The notes below the pieces were generated by a model that was not told where the DNA came from, did no database searches, and was given only the letters and a program-made list of their open reading frames with translations. The translations under genes were made by a program, and so were the position numbers. 64,000 nt of DNA from Planctomycetaceae bacterium (GTDB taxonomy: Bacteria; Planctomycetota; Planctomycetia; Planctomycetales; Planctomycetaceae): the NCBI GenBank assembly GCA_028284885.1, contig JANQQW010000022.1, positions 30,394 to 94,393 of the forward strand, in the 5' to 3' direction. Of this stretch, positions 16,255-26,800 are shown in pieces. Positions within the stretch are counted from its first letter, which is position 1; each line of letters opens with the position of its first letter.

Positions 16255-17973
16255 ATGCAACCACTGAAGCGGCCCGGGAACGACAAACGACGTCGCGCGG
16301 ACCAGCGACGACGACGGAGCGGCTTCGTGTTCCTGCTCGTCGTCGGCGGGCTAGCCGTCTTCGTGGTCGCGTTCCTGTTCGTCCTCCGAATCGCGCTCAC
16401 CTACGTCGTGCGACAGCAGCTCGAGGAGGCCGTGAAGGCGGGCGCCGTGGCAGGGGCCAAGGAGTGGTCGCGAAACGGCTCGACGACCAGTTCCGTCCGG
16501 ACGCGGGCGAGGGACGTGGCCGAGGCGAACACGCTGATGCTGGGCTCGGTCACGGTTCCCCTCAACGAGAACCTCGGAAACGCGTTCGGCAACCTCGACG
16601 TGAACGCCGAAGGGATCGTGCTGGGGATCGCGAGCGGCGAGCCGACGTCACTCGAGTTCCAGACCAACCAGGCCAACAACCCGGCATTCGCCGCCGGAAC
16701 CGGGGAGTTCGCAGCCCCGGTCACGACTCTGCTCGGCGGGAGCCCGACGAACCTGACGCGAGCCATCGCCGCAGGGGACTTCGACAACGACAATGTCACG
16801 GACGTCGTCATCGCGATCCGGTCGACGAACGAGGTGCGCGTGTTCCTCGGCGACGGGGCCGGGGCGTTCGCGCTCTCCGCGACGTTGTCCGCGCCGGGGC
16901 AGCCGCAGACCCCGGCCGTCGCCGACTTCGACGGAGACGGGAACCTCGACTTCGTCGTTACGCGGCTCACCGACGACGACGTGACCTGCTTCCGGGGCAA
17001 CGGCGACGGCACCTCCACGGACTTCGGCTACAGCCTGCCGACGAGCGTCTACCCGAGCCCCACGTCGGTCGCGATCGGCGACTTCGACAACGACACGAAT
17101 CCCGACTTCGTCCTGGTCGCGGCCGACAACGACCAGGTCCAGGTCTTCCTCGGAATCGGCAACGGGCAGTTCAACGCCGCGCTGAACGTGCCGCCCACGG
17201 TCAGCAACAACCCCGCGACCGGTGTCCCGTTCGCGATCACGGTGGCCGACTTCGACCAGGACGGCAACGACGACTGGGCGGTGACCAATCGGACCGAGAA
17301 CCAGGTGCACGTCTACCTGGGCAACGGACTTCCGGTCAACCAGCTGGCCTTCGCCCCCGCCGCCAGCTCGCCGTACAACGTCGGTGCGAGCCCCAGGTCC
17401 ATCGCCACCGGCGACTTCGAAACGGCCGGGGGGGCTCCGGACCTGATCACCGGCAACTTCACCGACGGAACGGTCACGCGGTTGCAGAACGCCCTCCCAG
17501 CAGGCTTCAACCGGACGGACATCTCAGTGGGCGGGCCCGGCGCGAACACTCGTGGAGTGGACGTGGCCGACTTCAACGGCGACGGCGACCAAGACTGGGT
17601 CGCCGTCAACCAGGCGTTGAACACGCGTCGCGTCTTCCTCGGTGACGGGGCGGGGGGCTTCTCGCCCGCACCGGTCATCGCTCACATCAACGGTCCGATG
17701 TCGGTCGTCGCGGTCGACGTCGACGGCAGGTTCGGCGCCGACTTCATCTCCGTGGAGCAGTTCGACCCTCCACTCGACCGCCAGTTCTCGACATTCTTGA
17801 ACCTCGGTGCCGGGGACCGGGCGGTTCGGCTGAAACGCACCGTCAGCTTCAACCTGTTCGACGACGTCTTCGGGCTGAACCTGCCGCCGGTGTCGGTCTC
17901 GGTCGAGGCAACCGCTCGCGTGCGCAAGGGGGACGAGGCCCGTGCCGTCCGCGTGGACGTGTTCACGCCGTAG
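16255..17973 (+). CDS. Membrane-anchored FG-GAP/VCBS beta-propeller with Tad-like N-terminus
   Basis: A 572-residue protein. Residues 1-60 are a very basic leader (RRRADQRRRRSG), one hydrophobic helix (FVFLLVVGGLAVFVVAFLFV) and the amphipathic segment QQLEEAVKAGAVAGAKEW, the same layout as its TadE/TadG-like neighbours. From ~165 to ~500 there are seven FG-GAP/VCBS units, several with a calcium-loop motif DxDxDxxxD (DFDNDNVTD, DFDGDGNLD, DFDNDTNPD, DFDQDGNDD, DFNGDGDQD), which fits a seven-bladed integrin-type propeller. The C-terminal 60 residues are a beta-rich tail. I infer a Tad-pilus-associated surface adhesin. The pairing of these two parts is unusual. Confidence 0.82.
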   Translation: MQPLKRPGNDKRRRADQRRRRSGFVFLLVVGGLAVFVVAFLFVLRIALTYVVRQQLEEAVKAGAVAGAKEWSRNGSTTSSVRTRARDVAEANTLMLGSVTVPLNENLGNAFGNLDVNAEGIVLGIASGEPTSLEFQTNQANNPAFAAGTGEFAAPVTTLLGGSPTNLTRAIAAGDFDNDNVTDVVIAIRSTNEVRVFLGDGAGAFALSATLSAPGQPQTPAVADFDGDGNLDFVVTRLTDDDVTCFRGNGDGTSTDFGYSLPTSVYPSPTSVAIGDFDNDTNPDFVLVAADNDQVQVFLGIGNGQFNAALNVPPTVSNNPATGVPFAITVADFDQDGNDDWAVTNRTENQVHVYLGNGLPVNQLAFAPAASSPYNVGASPRSIATGDFETAGGAPDLITGNFTDGTVTRLQNALPAGFNRTDISVGGPGANTRGVDVADFNGDGDQDWVAVNQALNTRRVFLGDGAGGFSPAPVIAHINGPMSVVAVDVDGRFGADFISVEQFDPPLDRQFSTFLNLGAGDRAVRLKRTVSFNLFDDVFGLNLPPVSVSVEATARVRKGDEARAVRVDVFTP

Positions 17974-18014
17974 CCGGCCTGTCACCGTCAACGAGTGTGA
18001 AGCGACGAGCCAGC

Positions 18015-18380
18015 CTACGCCGTCCCTCGGCGTTGCAACGTTCCGGAGCGGATCAGTTTCATGGCGACTGGTCGGTCCAGACTGGTCAGCCGCGCCTCGT
18101 CGACAACTTCCGTCGAGCCGGCGCCGAGCATCTCAAGCAACTCGGAATTGCCGATCGTCTCGCCGACCGGCGTCTCGATCTCCGGCCTCACGGAGTCCCC
18201 GCCATCTCCGGTCTCCGTCAGACCCTCAGGGTTGAACACACCGGCTGCATCTCCGAACGGATGGAAGCCGCCTTGGCCGTCCGAAGCACCGTCGACCCCA
18301 CGAAGCAGGGATTCGACCATCGTCCGCCCGGCGGCGGACGAACGACGAGGGTCGCACGAGATCCGGCTGACGGCGTACAA
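18015..18380 (-). pseudogene. relic of a planctomycete Ser/Thr protein kinase N-lobe
   Basis: The minus strand encodes ETIGNSELLEMLGAGSTEVV followed by DEARLTSLDRPVAMKLIRSGTL. This aligns with the start of planctomycete Hanks-type kinases (IGxYELLEELGxGGMGxVYxARQxSLxRxVALKxIRSGxL), keeping the ATP lysine in VAMKLI. The glycine loop is eroded (the third Gly is Glu), and the frame ends 11 residues after RSGTL, with no catalytic loop or DFG downstream. The remaining 438-bp gap around it holds no intact gene. Confidence 0.7.
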
Positions 18381-18411
18381 TGCACTTCCGTCGAGTCGCG
18401 AGACCGCTGTG

Positions 18412-20772
18412 ATGCAATCGGTTGCCCTACAGGTAGCAACGCTGTCACTCCTTGCCGTCGGCTACCTCGGTGAGGCCGAAGGTGCGCCGCCGCTGACGGA
18501 CGACGGCTTCGAGAAACTCGTCACGCGGTACTGCGTGGACTGCCACGGGCCCGACCTCAAAGAGGGGGAACTCGATCTCACGGGGCTGCTCGACGACCCG
18601 GTCTCGGATCACGTGGCGAAGTGGGAGCACGTCGTCCGCCGGCTCGACGGCCGGCAGATGCCTCCGGTCGCGGCGGAGCGCCCGAGTGAGGCCGACTACA
18701 CGGGCCTCCGCCAGTATCTCGTCGAGCGGCTCGACGCGGCGGCGAAGCGGAGTCCGAGCCCCGGGCACGTCGACGGGCTGCGGCGACTCAACCGGACGGA
18801 GTACCGGAACGCTGTCCGCGACCTCCTAGGTGTCGAGATCAACGCGGCCGACCTGCTGCCGGCCGACCAGTCGAGCCACGGATTCGACAACGTCACCGTC
18901 GGAGACCTCTCGCCGGGCCTGCTCACGCGGTACGTGCGGGCCGCGGAGAAGATCGCCCGCCTCGCCGTCGGCACTCCGACCGGGCGACCGGACGGGACGA
19001 CCTTCCGCATCAAGGCGGACGTCACGCAGGAGCGGCACGTGCCGGGACTGCCGCTGGGAACCCGGGGCGGCGGGCTGTTCCGGCACCACTTCCGGCAGGC
19101 CGGGGACTACGAGTTGCAGATCCGGCTGACACGGGACCGGAACGACGAGGTCGAGGGACTCCACGGCAAACACCGGCTCGAGGTGCTGCTCGACCGGAAG
19201 CGGGTGGCCGCGTTCGACGTCGAGCGGCCGAAGAGCGGCAAGCTCGCGGACTTCGACGACAGCCGACTTCGTGCCCGCTTCAAGGCCCCGGCCGGGCCGC
19301 ACGACCTCGGCGTCACGTTCGTCCGTCGCGGGGCGTCGGTCGAGGAGACGAAGCGGTAGCCTCTGAACGTCCACTTCAACCTGCACCGCCACCCGCGACT
19401 GAATCCGGCCGTCTACGAGGTCTCCCTGACCGGGCCGCTCGACGAAAGCGAGCCGTCCAAGCCAAGAGTCGAGCTTCCAGTCCGCTCGGGGATCATCGTC
19501 ACGACTCCCGCAGAGGAGGGAGACGTCGAGCGCGAAGCTCGAAAGGTGCTGCGACCGCTCGCCCGTCGTGCCTACCGTCGTCCGGTCGACGAGGCCGACA
19601 TGCAGCGGCTGCTGCGTTTCTTCGGCCGACGACACGAACAGGACGGCTTCGCGGCGGGAGTCGAGTCCGCGATCGCCGCGCTGCTGACCAGCCCGCACTT
19701 CCTGCTCAAGATCGAGCGGACACCCGAGGATGTCCCTCCGGGGACGCCGTACCCGCTGAGCGACCACGAACTGGCCTCGCGGCTGTCGTTCTTCCTGTGG
19801 AGCAGCCTGCCCGACGACGAACTGCTCGACGCTGCGGACCGTGGCGACCTCCGGCGGCCCGACGTCCTCGAGCGGCAGGTCGAGCGGATGCTGGCCGACG
19901 ACCGCGCCTCGAACCTCGCAACGAACTTCGCCGGCCAGTGGCTGCACCTCCGGAACCTCGACGCGATCACGCCGGACGGCCGACTCCACCCGGACTTCGA
20001 CGAGAACCTTCGTCAGGCGATGCGACGCGAGACGGAGTTGCACGTCCGGGAACTCGTCGAGAAGGACGGCAGCCTGCTCGGTCTCCTGCGAGCCGACCAC
20101 ACGTACCTCAACGAGCGACTCGCGAAACACTACGGCATTCCGCACGTCTACGGCAGCCGGTTCCGCCGGGTCGAGTTGCCGTCCGGCAGCCACCGCGGCG
20201 GACTGCTGCGGCAGGGGAGCATCCTCACCGTCACGTCCTACGCCACGCGGACGTCGCCCGTCATCCGCGGCAACTGGGTGCTGGAGAACGTCCTCGGAAC
20301 CCCGGCCCCGCCGCCTCCGGAGGACGTCCCCTCGCTCGACGCCACGAACGTCGTCTCCGAACGGCTCACGATTCGCGAACGGCTGAACCAGCACCGTGAG
20401 AACCCGGCCTGCGCGAGCTGCCACGACTTGATGGACCCTGTCGGGTTCGCGCTCGAGAACTTCGACGCAATCGGCCAGTGGCGGGAGCGGGAGGGGGACG
20501 AGCCGGTCGACGTGCGTGGCGGACTCCCCGACGGCAGCGAGTTCCGCGGCGTCGACGGACTCGAGGCGGCCATCCTCCGCCGGCCCGAGTTGTTCGTCAC
20601 GGCGACGACCGAGAAACTCCTGACCTTCGCGGTCGGTCGCGGCGTAGAGCCCACCGACGGCCCGGCCGTCCGGCAGATCGTCCGCGAGGCCGCGAAGAAC
20701 GACTACCGCTTCTCGACAATCGTCTCGGGAATCGTCCGCAGCCCCCCCTTCCAGTCGAGGGTCGAACGATGA
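18412..20772 (+). pseudogene. DUF1587-DUF1592-DUF1588-DUF1585 cytochrome-like protein interrupted by an amber codon
   Basis: This is one planctomycete gene of ~786 codons. In order it has a signal sequence (from the ATG at 18412), a heme c site YCVDCHG, DUF1587 (RRLNRTEYRNAVRDLLGVEI), a jelly-roll-like segment, DUF1595 (ARRAYRRPVDE), DUF1592, DUF1588 (PVIRGNWVLENVLGTP) and DUF1585 at the end. The frame is broken once, by TAG at 19357-19359. Reading on in the same frame gives 62 codons of good family sequence (PLNVHFNLHRHPRLNPAVYE) and then the rest. Relatives have Gln here (RQP), so CAG to TAG is the likely change. The product would be truncated unless the stop is suppressed. The next gene starts in an ATGA overlap. 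Confidence 0.85.
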
Positions 20773-22115
20773 GCTTCCTCACCGGCAAGGCGCTGTCACG
20801 CCGCGCAGTCCTGCGAACCGCCGGCGCCGCCGTCGCGCTTCCCCTGTTGGACGCGATGGTTCCCGCCGGTCGCGCGGTCGCCGGGGCCCCCGGGGTCGAA
20901 CCGGTCAAGCGACTGCAGTACGTGTACGTGCCGATGGGCTGTGACCACTCCCGTTGGACGCCCGAGGGCGAAACGCTCGACGAGCTCCCCTTCATCCTCG
21001 AACCGCTCGCCCCGGTGAAGGGGCAGGTCAACGTCGTCGGCAACCTCGAACTGGCGAATGCCTACCCCGGCTCGCACGCCACGTCGAACTCCGCCTTCCT
21101 CAGTTGTGCCCGGGCGAGGCACACCGAGTCGACCGACTACTACCTCGGCACGACGGCCGACCAGATCGCCGCCCAGCGGATCGGGCAGGGAACGAAGTTG
21201 CCGTCGATGGAACTCTCGATGGACCTCGCCCAGACGGTCGGGCAGTGCGACAACGGCTACGCGTGCGTCTACCAGAACAACCTGTCGTGGTCCTCGCCGA
21301 CGACCCCGTTGCCGTCCGAGGCCCATCCGCGACTCGTCTTCGAGGCGATGTTCGGCGAGGGTGGAACCGCCGGCGAGCGACGGACCGCCCTACGGCGACG
21401 GGCCAGCCTGCTCGACTCCATGGCAGAGGAGATCAGCGGCCTGAAGCGTGTCGTCGGTGCCGCTGACCGGCAACGGATCGACCGCTACCTCGAGTCGGTT
21501 CGCGAGGTCGAACGTCGCATCCGCAAAGCGGACTCGGACATCAACGCCGGCAAGCTGCGGGACCTCGAGCGGCCGCTCGGCGTGCCGGCCTCCTACCAGG
21601 AGCATGCCCAGCTGATGCTCGACTTGCAGGTGCTCGCCATGCAGGGAGACGTGACCCGCGTGATGACGTTCCAGCTCGCCCGCGAGACGTCGAACCGCAG
21701 CTACCCGGAGATCGGCGTCCGCGACTCGCACCACCCGCTCAGCCACCACGGGAACGATCCCGACAAGATCGCCCGACTGGCCAAGATCAACCGCTTCCAC
21801 GTCTCGCTGTTCGCCTACTTCCTGGAGAAGCTCGCCGAGACGCCCGAGGGGGACGGGACGCTGCTCGACCACACCCTCTGCCTCTTCGGCAGCGGCATGG
21901 GGAACCCGAACGTGCACGACCACGTGAACGTCCCCACGATCGTCGCCGGCGGCGCGTCGTCCGGCCTGCGAGGAGGTCGGCACCTGCGGTACGAGAGGGC
22001 GACCCCGCTGGCGAACGTCCACCTCGCCCTGCTGCACCGGGCAGGCGTCGATCTCGAACGCTTCGCCGACTCGACCGGAACGTCACCCGAATTGTTCGAG
22101 CGGGCGAGCCTCTGA
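20769..22115 (+). CDS. DUF1552 family protein with Tat-like signal
   Basis: A 448-residue exported protein of the DUF1552 family, found next to DUF1592 genes in planctomycetes and related bacteria. The start ATG at 20769 overlaps the previous stop. The leader MSFLTGKALSRRAVLRTAGA contains a twin-arginine motif. Family segments visible are YVYVPMGCDHSRWTPEG, FLSCARARHTES, PRLVFEAMFGEG, SVREVERRIRKAD, RDSHHPLSHHGND and LLDHTLCLFGSGMGN. These proteins share features with the DUF1501/alkaline-phosphatase-like superfamily. Function is unproven; they are thought to work with the cytochrome-bearing partner at the cell surface or periplasm in breaking down complex carbon. Confidence 0.88.
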   Translation: MSFLTGKALSRRAVLRTAGAAVALPLLDAMVPAGRAVAGAPGVEPVKRLQYVYVPMGCDHSRWTPEGETLDELPFILEPLAPVKGQVNVVGNLELANAYPGSHATSNSAFLSCARARHTESTDYYLGTTADQIAAQRIGQGTKLPSMELSMDLAQTVGQCDNGYACVYQNNLSWSSPTTPLPSEAHPRLVFEAMFGEGGTAGERRTALRRRASLLDSMAEEISGLKRVVGAADRQRIDRYLESVREVERRIRKADSDINAGKLRDLERPLGVPASYQEHAQLMLDLQVLAMQGDVTRVMTFQLARETSNRSYPEIGVRDSHHPLSHHGNDPDKIARLAKINRFHVSLFAYFLEKLAETPEGDGTLLDHTLCLFGSGMGNPNVHDHVNVPTIVAGGASSGLRGGRHLRYERATPLANVHLALLHRAGVDLERFADSTGTSPELFERASL

Positions 22116-22116
22116 C

Positions 22117-23610
22117 ATGCCGTACGCGACCCCAGTCCGCTCGCTCGGTCTCGCGGCCATGGTTGCCGTGTGCAGCGTGTCGCTCGCGGAGGACGTGCCG
22201 GCCCGGCTGGCCGACGCCGTCGAGCGTCACGACCGTCTGGAGACCGCCCGCCTGCTCGAGACGGACGCGCCGCTCGACGCGAGGCAGGCCGACGGGACGA
22301 CCGCCCTCGTCTGGGCCGCCTACCACGACGACGAGAAGCTTGTCCGTCGCCTCGTCGACGAGGGAGCAGACGTGACGGCGGCCAACCTTTACGGCTACAG
22401 CGCACTCGTGGCCGCGTGCGTGAACGGCAACGGCGGGATTGTCAAGACGCTGCTCGACGCCGGAGCCGACACGAACGCGGTTCGGGACGGCGGCGAAACC
22501 GTGCTGATGACCGCCGCCCGCACGGGCGATCTCGACTCGGTGCGGGCACTCGTCGCCGCCGGTGCAGACGTTGACGCCAAGGAGCAACGCGGGCAGACGG
22601 CGCTGATGTGGGCGGCGGCCGAGGGGCACGCCGACGTGGTTGACGCCCTGATCGAGTCCGGTGCCGAGTTCCTCGAACCGCTGAAGTCCGGGTTCACGCC
22701 GCTCGGCTTCGCCGTCCGCAACGGGCACGTCGACGTGACCAGGCGTCTCGTCGCGGCCGGCGTGGACGTCAACCGCGCCATGACCGAGGCCCGTGGCGGC
22801 CGCAACCGGCCGGAGAAGAACACCTCGCCGCTGTTGCTCGCGATGGAGAACGGCCACTTCGAACTGGCCGCCGTCCTGCTCGAGGCGGGGGCGGACGCGA
22901 ACGACGACCGCACGGGCTACGCCCCGCTGCACGCGATCTCTTGGATTCGCAAGCCGGAGCGGGGAGACAACGAACGGGGCACCCCGCCACCGAAGGGCTC
23001 CGGTCGCCTGACCAGTCTCGACTTCGTCCGCGTGCTGGTCGACCACGGGGCCGACGTGAACCTCGCACGGAAGACCGGTGGCGGGGGACGGCTTCGCATC
23101 TCCACGAAGGGAACGACGCCCTTTCTCTGTGCCGCTGCCACGGGGGACGTCGACTCCATGAAACTGCTGCTCGAACTCGGGGCGGATCCGAAGGCGGTCA
23201 ACGACCGGGGCCAGAACGCCCTGATGATGGCGGCCGGCATCGACGAGCGTCCCGAAGGGGACGGTCCCGCCTCCCCGGCGGAACACTACGAGGCCGTCGA
23301 GTACGTCCTCGGCCTCGGCGTTCACGATCTCGACGCAACCGACCACGACGGACAGACCGCGATGCACGCAGCGGCGTACAAGTCGCTCCCGAAGGTCGTT
23401 CGCCTGCTCGACGAGCGCGGGGCCGACGTCCGGATCTGGTCCCGCAAGTCGAAGCAGGGTCGCACGCCGCTCTCCATCGCGCGGGGCTACCGGCCGGGCA
23501 ACTTCAAGCCGAACGCCGCGACGGTGACCGCCGTCGAGCAGTTGATGCGAGCCCACGGCATGGAGATCCCCCCGCCGCCGAAGCGCGTGGACGGAAAGTG
23601 GCCGAAGTAG
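22117..23610 (+). CDS. Secreted ankyrin-repeat protein
   Basis: A 497-residue protein starting one base after the DUF1552 stop. A signal peptide (PVRSLGLAAMVAVCSVSLAE) is followed by about ten ankyrin units with the usual G-TAL--A----H--VV--L---GAD pattern, for example DGTTALVWAAYHDDEKLVRR, GQTALMWAAAEGHADVVDAL and DGQTAMHAAAYKSLPKVVRL. No enzymatic domain is visible. Ankyrin proteins are a recurrent third member of DUF1592-DUF1552 operons and probably provide a protein-binding surface in the periplasm. Codon use looks like its neighbours. Confidence 0.9.
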   Translation: MPYATPVRSLGLAAMVAVCSVSLAEDVPARLADAVERHDRLETARLLETDAPLDARQADGTTALVWAAYHDDEKLVRRLVDEGADVTAANLYGYSALVAACVNGNGGIVKTLLDAGADTNAVRDGGETVLMTAARTGDLDSVRALVAAGADVDAKEQRGQTALMWAAAEGHADVVDALIESGAEFLEPLKSGFTPLGFAVRNGHVDVTRRLVAAGVDVNRAMTEARGGRNRPEKNTSPLLLAMENGHFELAAVLLEAGADANDDRTGYAPLHAISWIRKPERGDNERGTPPPKGSGRLTSLDFVRVLVDHGADVNLARKTGGGGRLRISTKGTTPFLCAAATGDVDSMKLLLELGADPKAVNDRGQNALMMAAGIDERPEGDGPASPAEHYEAVEYVLGLGVHDLDATDHDGQTAMHAAAYKSLPKVVRLLDERGADVRIWSRKSKQGRTPLSIARGYRPGNFKPNAATVTAVEQLMRAHGMEIPPPPKRVDGKWPK

Positions 23611-23847
23611 GACTCGCCGTTCTTCGTCGACTCGGGTGAAGCAAGACCTCCGTCGATCGATCCGCCCCGAGGCGGAGTACGAGACCCGAGTACGCGAAGG
23701 CCCTAGCGAGCGGCCGACCCGACGAACCGTTCGACGCGCGTTCTACGAGAGCCCGACCTCGCCGGTCGGGGTGGCGAGAGGTGTGGCGATCGGCGGAGTC
23801 GTCTAGACTGCCGTCTTCGCGCGTGTCACACGGTTCGAAGTCGTGCC

Positions 23848-26800
23848 ATGTCAGCCCCGAACCTCCTTCGTCTCGCAGTCCTCTTGCTCGTCGCGTCGGT
23901 GGAACTCCGGGCCGACGACCCGCTGCTCGGTGGAGCGGACGACCGGCGAGTCGACTTCTTCGAGACTCGCATCCGACCGCTGTTGGCCGAGCACTGCTAC
24001 GAGTGCCACAACAGCACGGGCAACCGGGAGGGAGAACTCGCGCTCGACTGGCAACGGCCGTTGCGCGCCGGCGGGGCCTCGGGGCCCGTCGTCGTTCCAG
24101 GGAAGCCGGCCGAGAGCCTGCTGCTGAAGGTCGTCCGCCACCAGATCGCCGACCTCGAGATGCCGAGCGGCGGTCCGAAACTGGACGCGAAGGCGGTCGG
24201 CGATCTCGAGCGGTGGATCCGGGACGGAGCCGTCGATCCGCGGACCGAGAAGCCGACCGAAGCCGATCTCGCCGCGGCGACGAGTTGGGAGGTGAAGTTC
24301 GCACGACGCAAGAAGTGGTGGAGTTTCGAACCCGTTCGCGACGTCGAGTCACCGGAGGCGAGCGACCCGAGTGGCCCCGCGCATCCGGTCGACCGCTTCG
24401 TGCACGCCCGGCTCGACCGCAGCGGTCTCCGACCGTCCCCTCCTGCTGAGCCCGCGACGCTGGTCCGCCGTTACTACTTCACGCTGACCGGGCTCCCCCC
24501 GACGCGGGAGGAGGCGGTCCGCTGGGCGAAGCGACTGTCCGTCGACGACGCCACCGAGCGGACCGCAGCGATCGGCGAACTCGTCGACGAGTTGCTCGCG
24601 AGCCCGCACTTCGGCGAGCGGTGGGCGCGGCACTGGATGGACTGGATTCGCTACGCCGAGTCCCACGGCTCCGAGGGCGACCCCGAGATCGTCGGGGCGT
24701 GGCGGTACCGCGACTACCTGATCCGCGCCCTGAACGCCGACGTCCCCTACGACCAACTCGTCCGCGAGCACGTGGCCGGCGACCTGCTCGCCGAACCGCG
24801 GATCGACGAGGAACTTGGGATCAACGAGTCGGTCGTCGGCACCGCTCACTGGCGAATGGTGTTTCACGGCTTCGCGCCGACCGACGCCCTCGACGAGCGG
24901 GTCCGCTTCACCGACGACCAGCTCAACGCCTTCACGAAGGCGTTCCTGGGACTCACGGTCTCCTGCGCGCGGTGTCACGACCACAAGTTCGACGCGATCA
25001 GCCAGCGAGACTACTACGCCCTGTTCGGCGTGCTGCGGTCGTCCCGGCCCGGCCGGAAGACGATCGACCTCGAGTCGAGGACGACGGTGAACGCGAAGGA
25101 GCTTCGGCGACTCAAGACACGGATCCGCGCTGCCCTCGCGGACGCGTGGTCGCGTTCGACCGAGTTCCTGCCGCAAAGGGTGCTCGCCGAGGGCGGACTC
25201 GCGGCGAACGCGAAGGATTCGAGTCACCCGCTCCACGACGTCTACGCCGTGAAGAAGGAGATCGACGGCGGGAACGCGACCTTCCCGGTGGCGTGGCGGA
25301 AGCGTCTGGCGGACTGGCGATCGGGTCGTGGTGCCGAGGCACCGGACGGTGCCGTGGCACGCTGGGACCTCTCCGAGGTGGACGACCACGCGGCGTGGAA
25401 CCGGACCGGCTTCGGGTTGCCCGCCGCACCGGCCGAGGCCGGACACTTCTCCGTCGCCACGACGGGCGCCGACGTCCTCGACGGAATCCACCCGGCGGGC
25501 GTCTACTCGCACTCGCTCTCGACCAAGCACGCCGCGCGGCTGACGTCGCCCGACGTTTCGCTGGAGGGCGAGTACGAACTCTGGGTCCGGGCGACCGGTG
25601 CCGGTGGGGCGTCGCTCCGCTACGCCGTTCACGACTACCCACGACGCGGAACCGTCTATCCCGTGCAGGGTCTAGGGCCTTGGCGATGGCACCGGTTCGA
25701 CCTCGCGTACTGGAAGGGAGAACGGGTCCACGTCGAACTCTCCACCGCGGCGGACGCCCCGCTGCTGGTGAAGGACCAAACGCGTTCGTGGTTCGGCGTT
25801 CGCGAGGTGATCGTGCAGCGAAAGGGCGCGGCTCCTCCCAGGCAGCCTCGTGAGCTCGCGGGACCGCTGTTCGCACTCGCGGAGAAGAGGCCGCCGACCT
25901 CGCTCGAGTCGCTGGCCGAACTCCATCGTGAAGCGCTCGCGGGGTCGATTCGCCGCTGGCGCGACGGTGAGGCGACCGACGGCGATGCACTCTTCCTCGC
26001 CGCCGCGGTCGAACACGGCTTGCTGCCGAACCGGCTCGACGAACTTCAGTCCGTGGCCCCGTTGGTGGCGGAGTACCGCCGGCTCGAGTCGGCGATTCCG
26101 GTCCCGACGCGAGTCCCGGCGCTCGAGGACGTCGGCGGCCGCGTTCAACACCTCTTCCAGCGCGGCGACCATCGCCGGCCAGGCGAGGTGGTTCCGGCAG
26201 GCTTCCTCTCGGCGATCGACGCGACCCCCTACCGAGAGAACCGGAGCGGCCGCCTGCAACTCGCCGACGACCTCCTCGACGACCGCAATCCGTTCGTCCG
26301 CCGGGTGATCGTCAACCGGCTGTGGCATCATGCCTTCGGAGCGGGTCTCGTGCGGACGCCGGACAACCTCGGTCGGCTCGGCGACACCCCCTCGCACCCA
26401 GAGCTGCTCGACTGGCTCGCCACGCGATTCGCCGAGGAGGGCTGGTCGGTCAAGCGGTGCCTGAAACTGCTGGTGACTTCGCGGACGTGGCAGGCGACGG
26501 CCCGACCGACGGAGGAGGCGCGGCGACTCGACCCCGACAACCGGCTCCTGTCACACTTCAGCCTGAGACGCCTCGAGGCCGAGGCGATCCGAGACGGGCT
26601 TCTCGCCACGGCAGGCGTCCTCGACCGGACGCGGTTCGGTCCGCCCGTCGCCGGCAACTCGAACCGCCGAAGCGTCTACGTCCGCGTTCGCCGCAACTCG
26701 CTCGACCCGTTCCTCCGCACGTTCGACTTCCCCGAACCCTTCTCCAGCACCGGCCGCCGCGGTGCGACGAACGTTCCCGCTCAGCCGCTGCTCTGGATGA

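Noticed and set aside
18061..18411. An N-terminal extension of the DUF1587-DUF1592 protein.
   Set aside because: The upstream codons are antisense to the kinase relic and Ser/Pro-rich; the ATG at 18412 gives a hydrophobic signal sequence and the expected cytochrome domain soon after.
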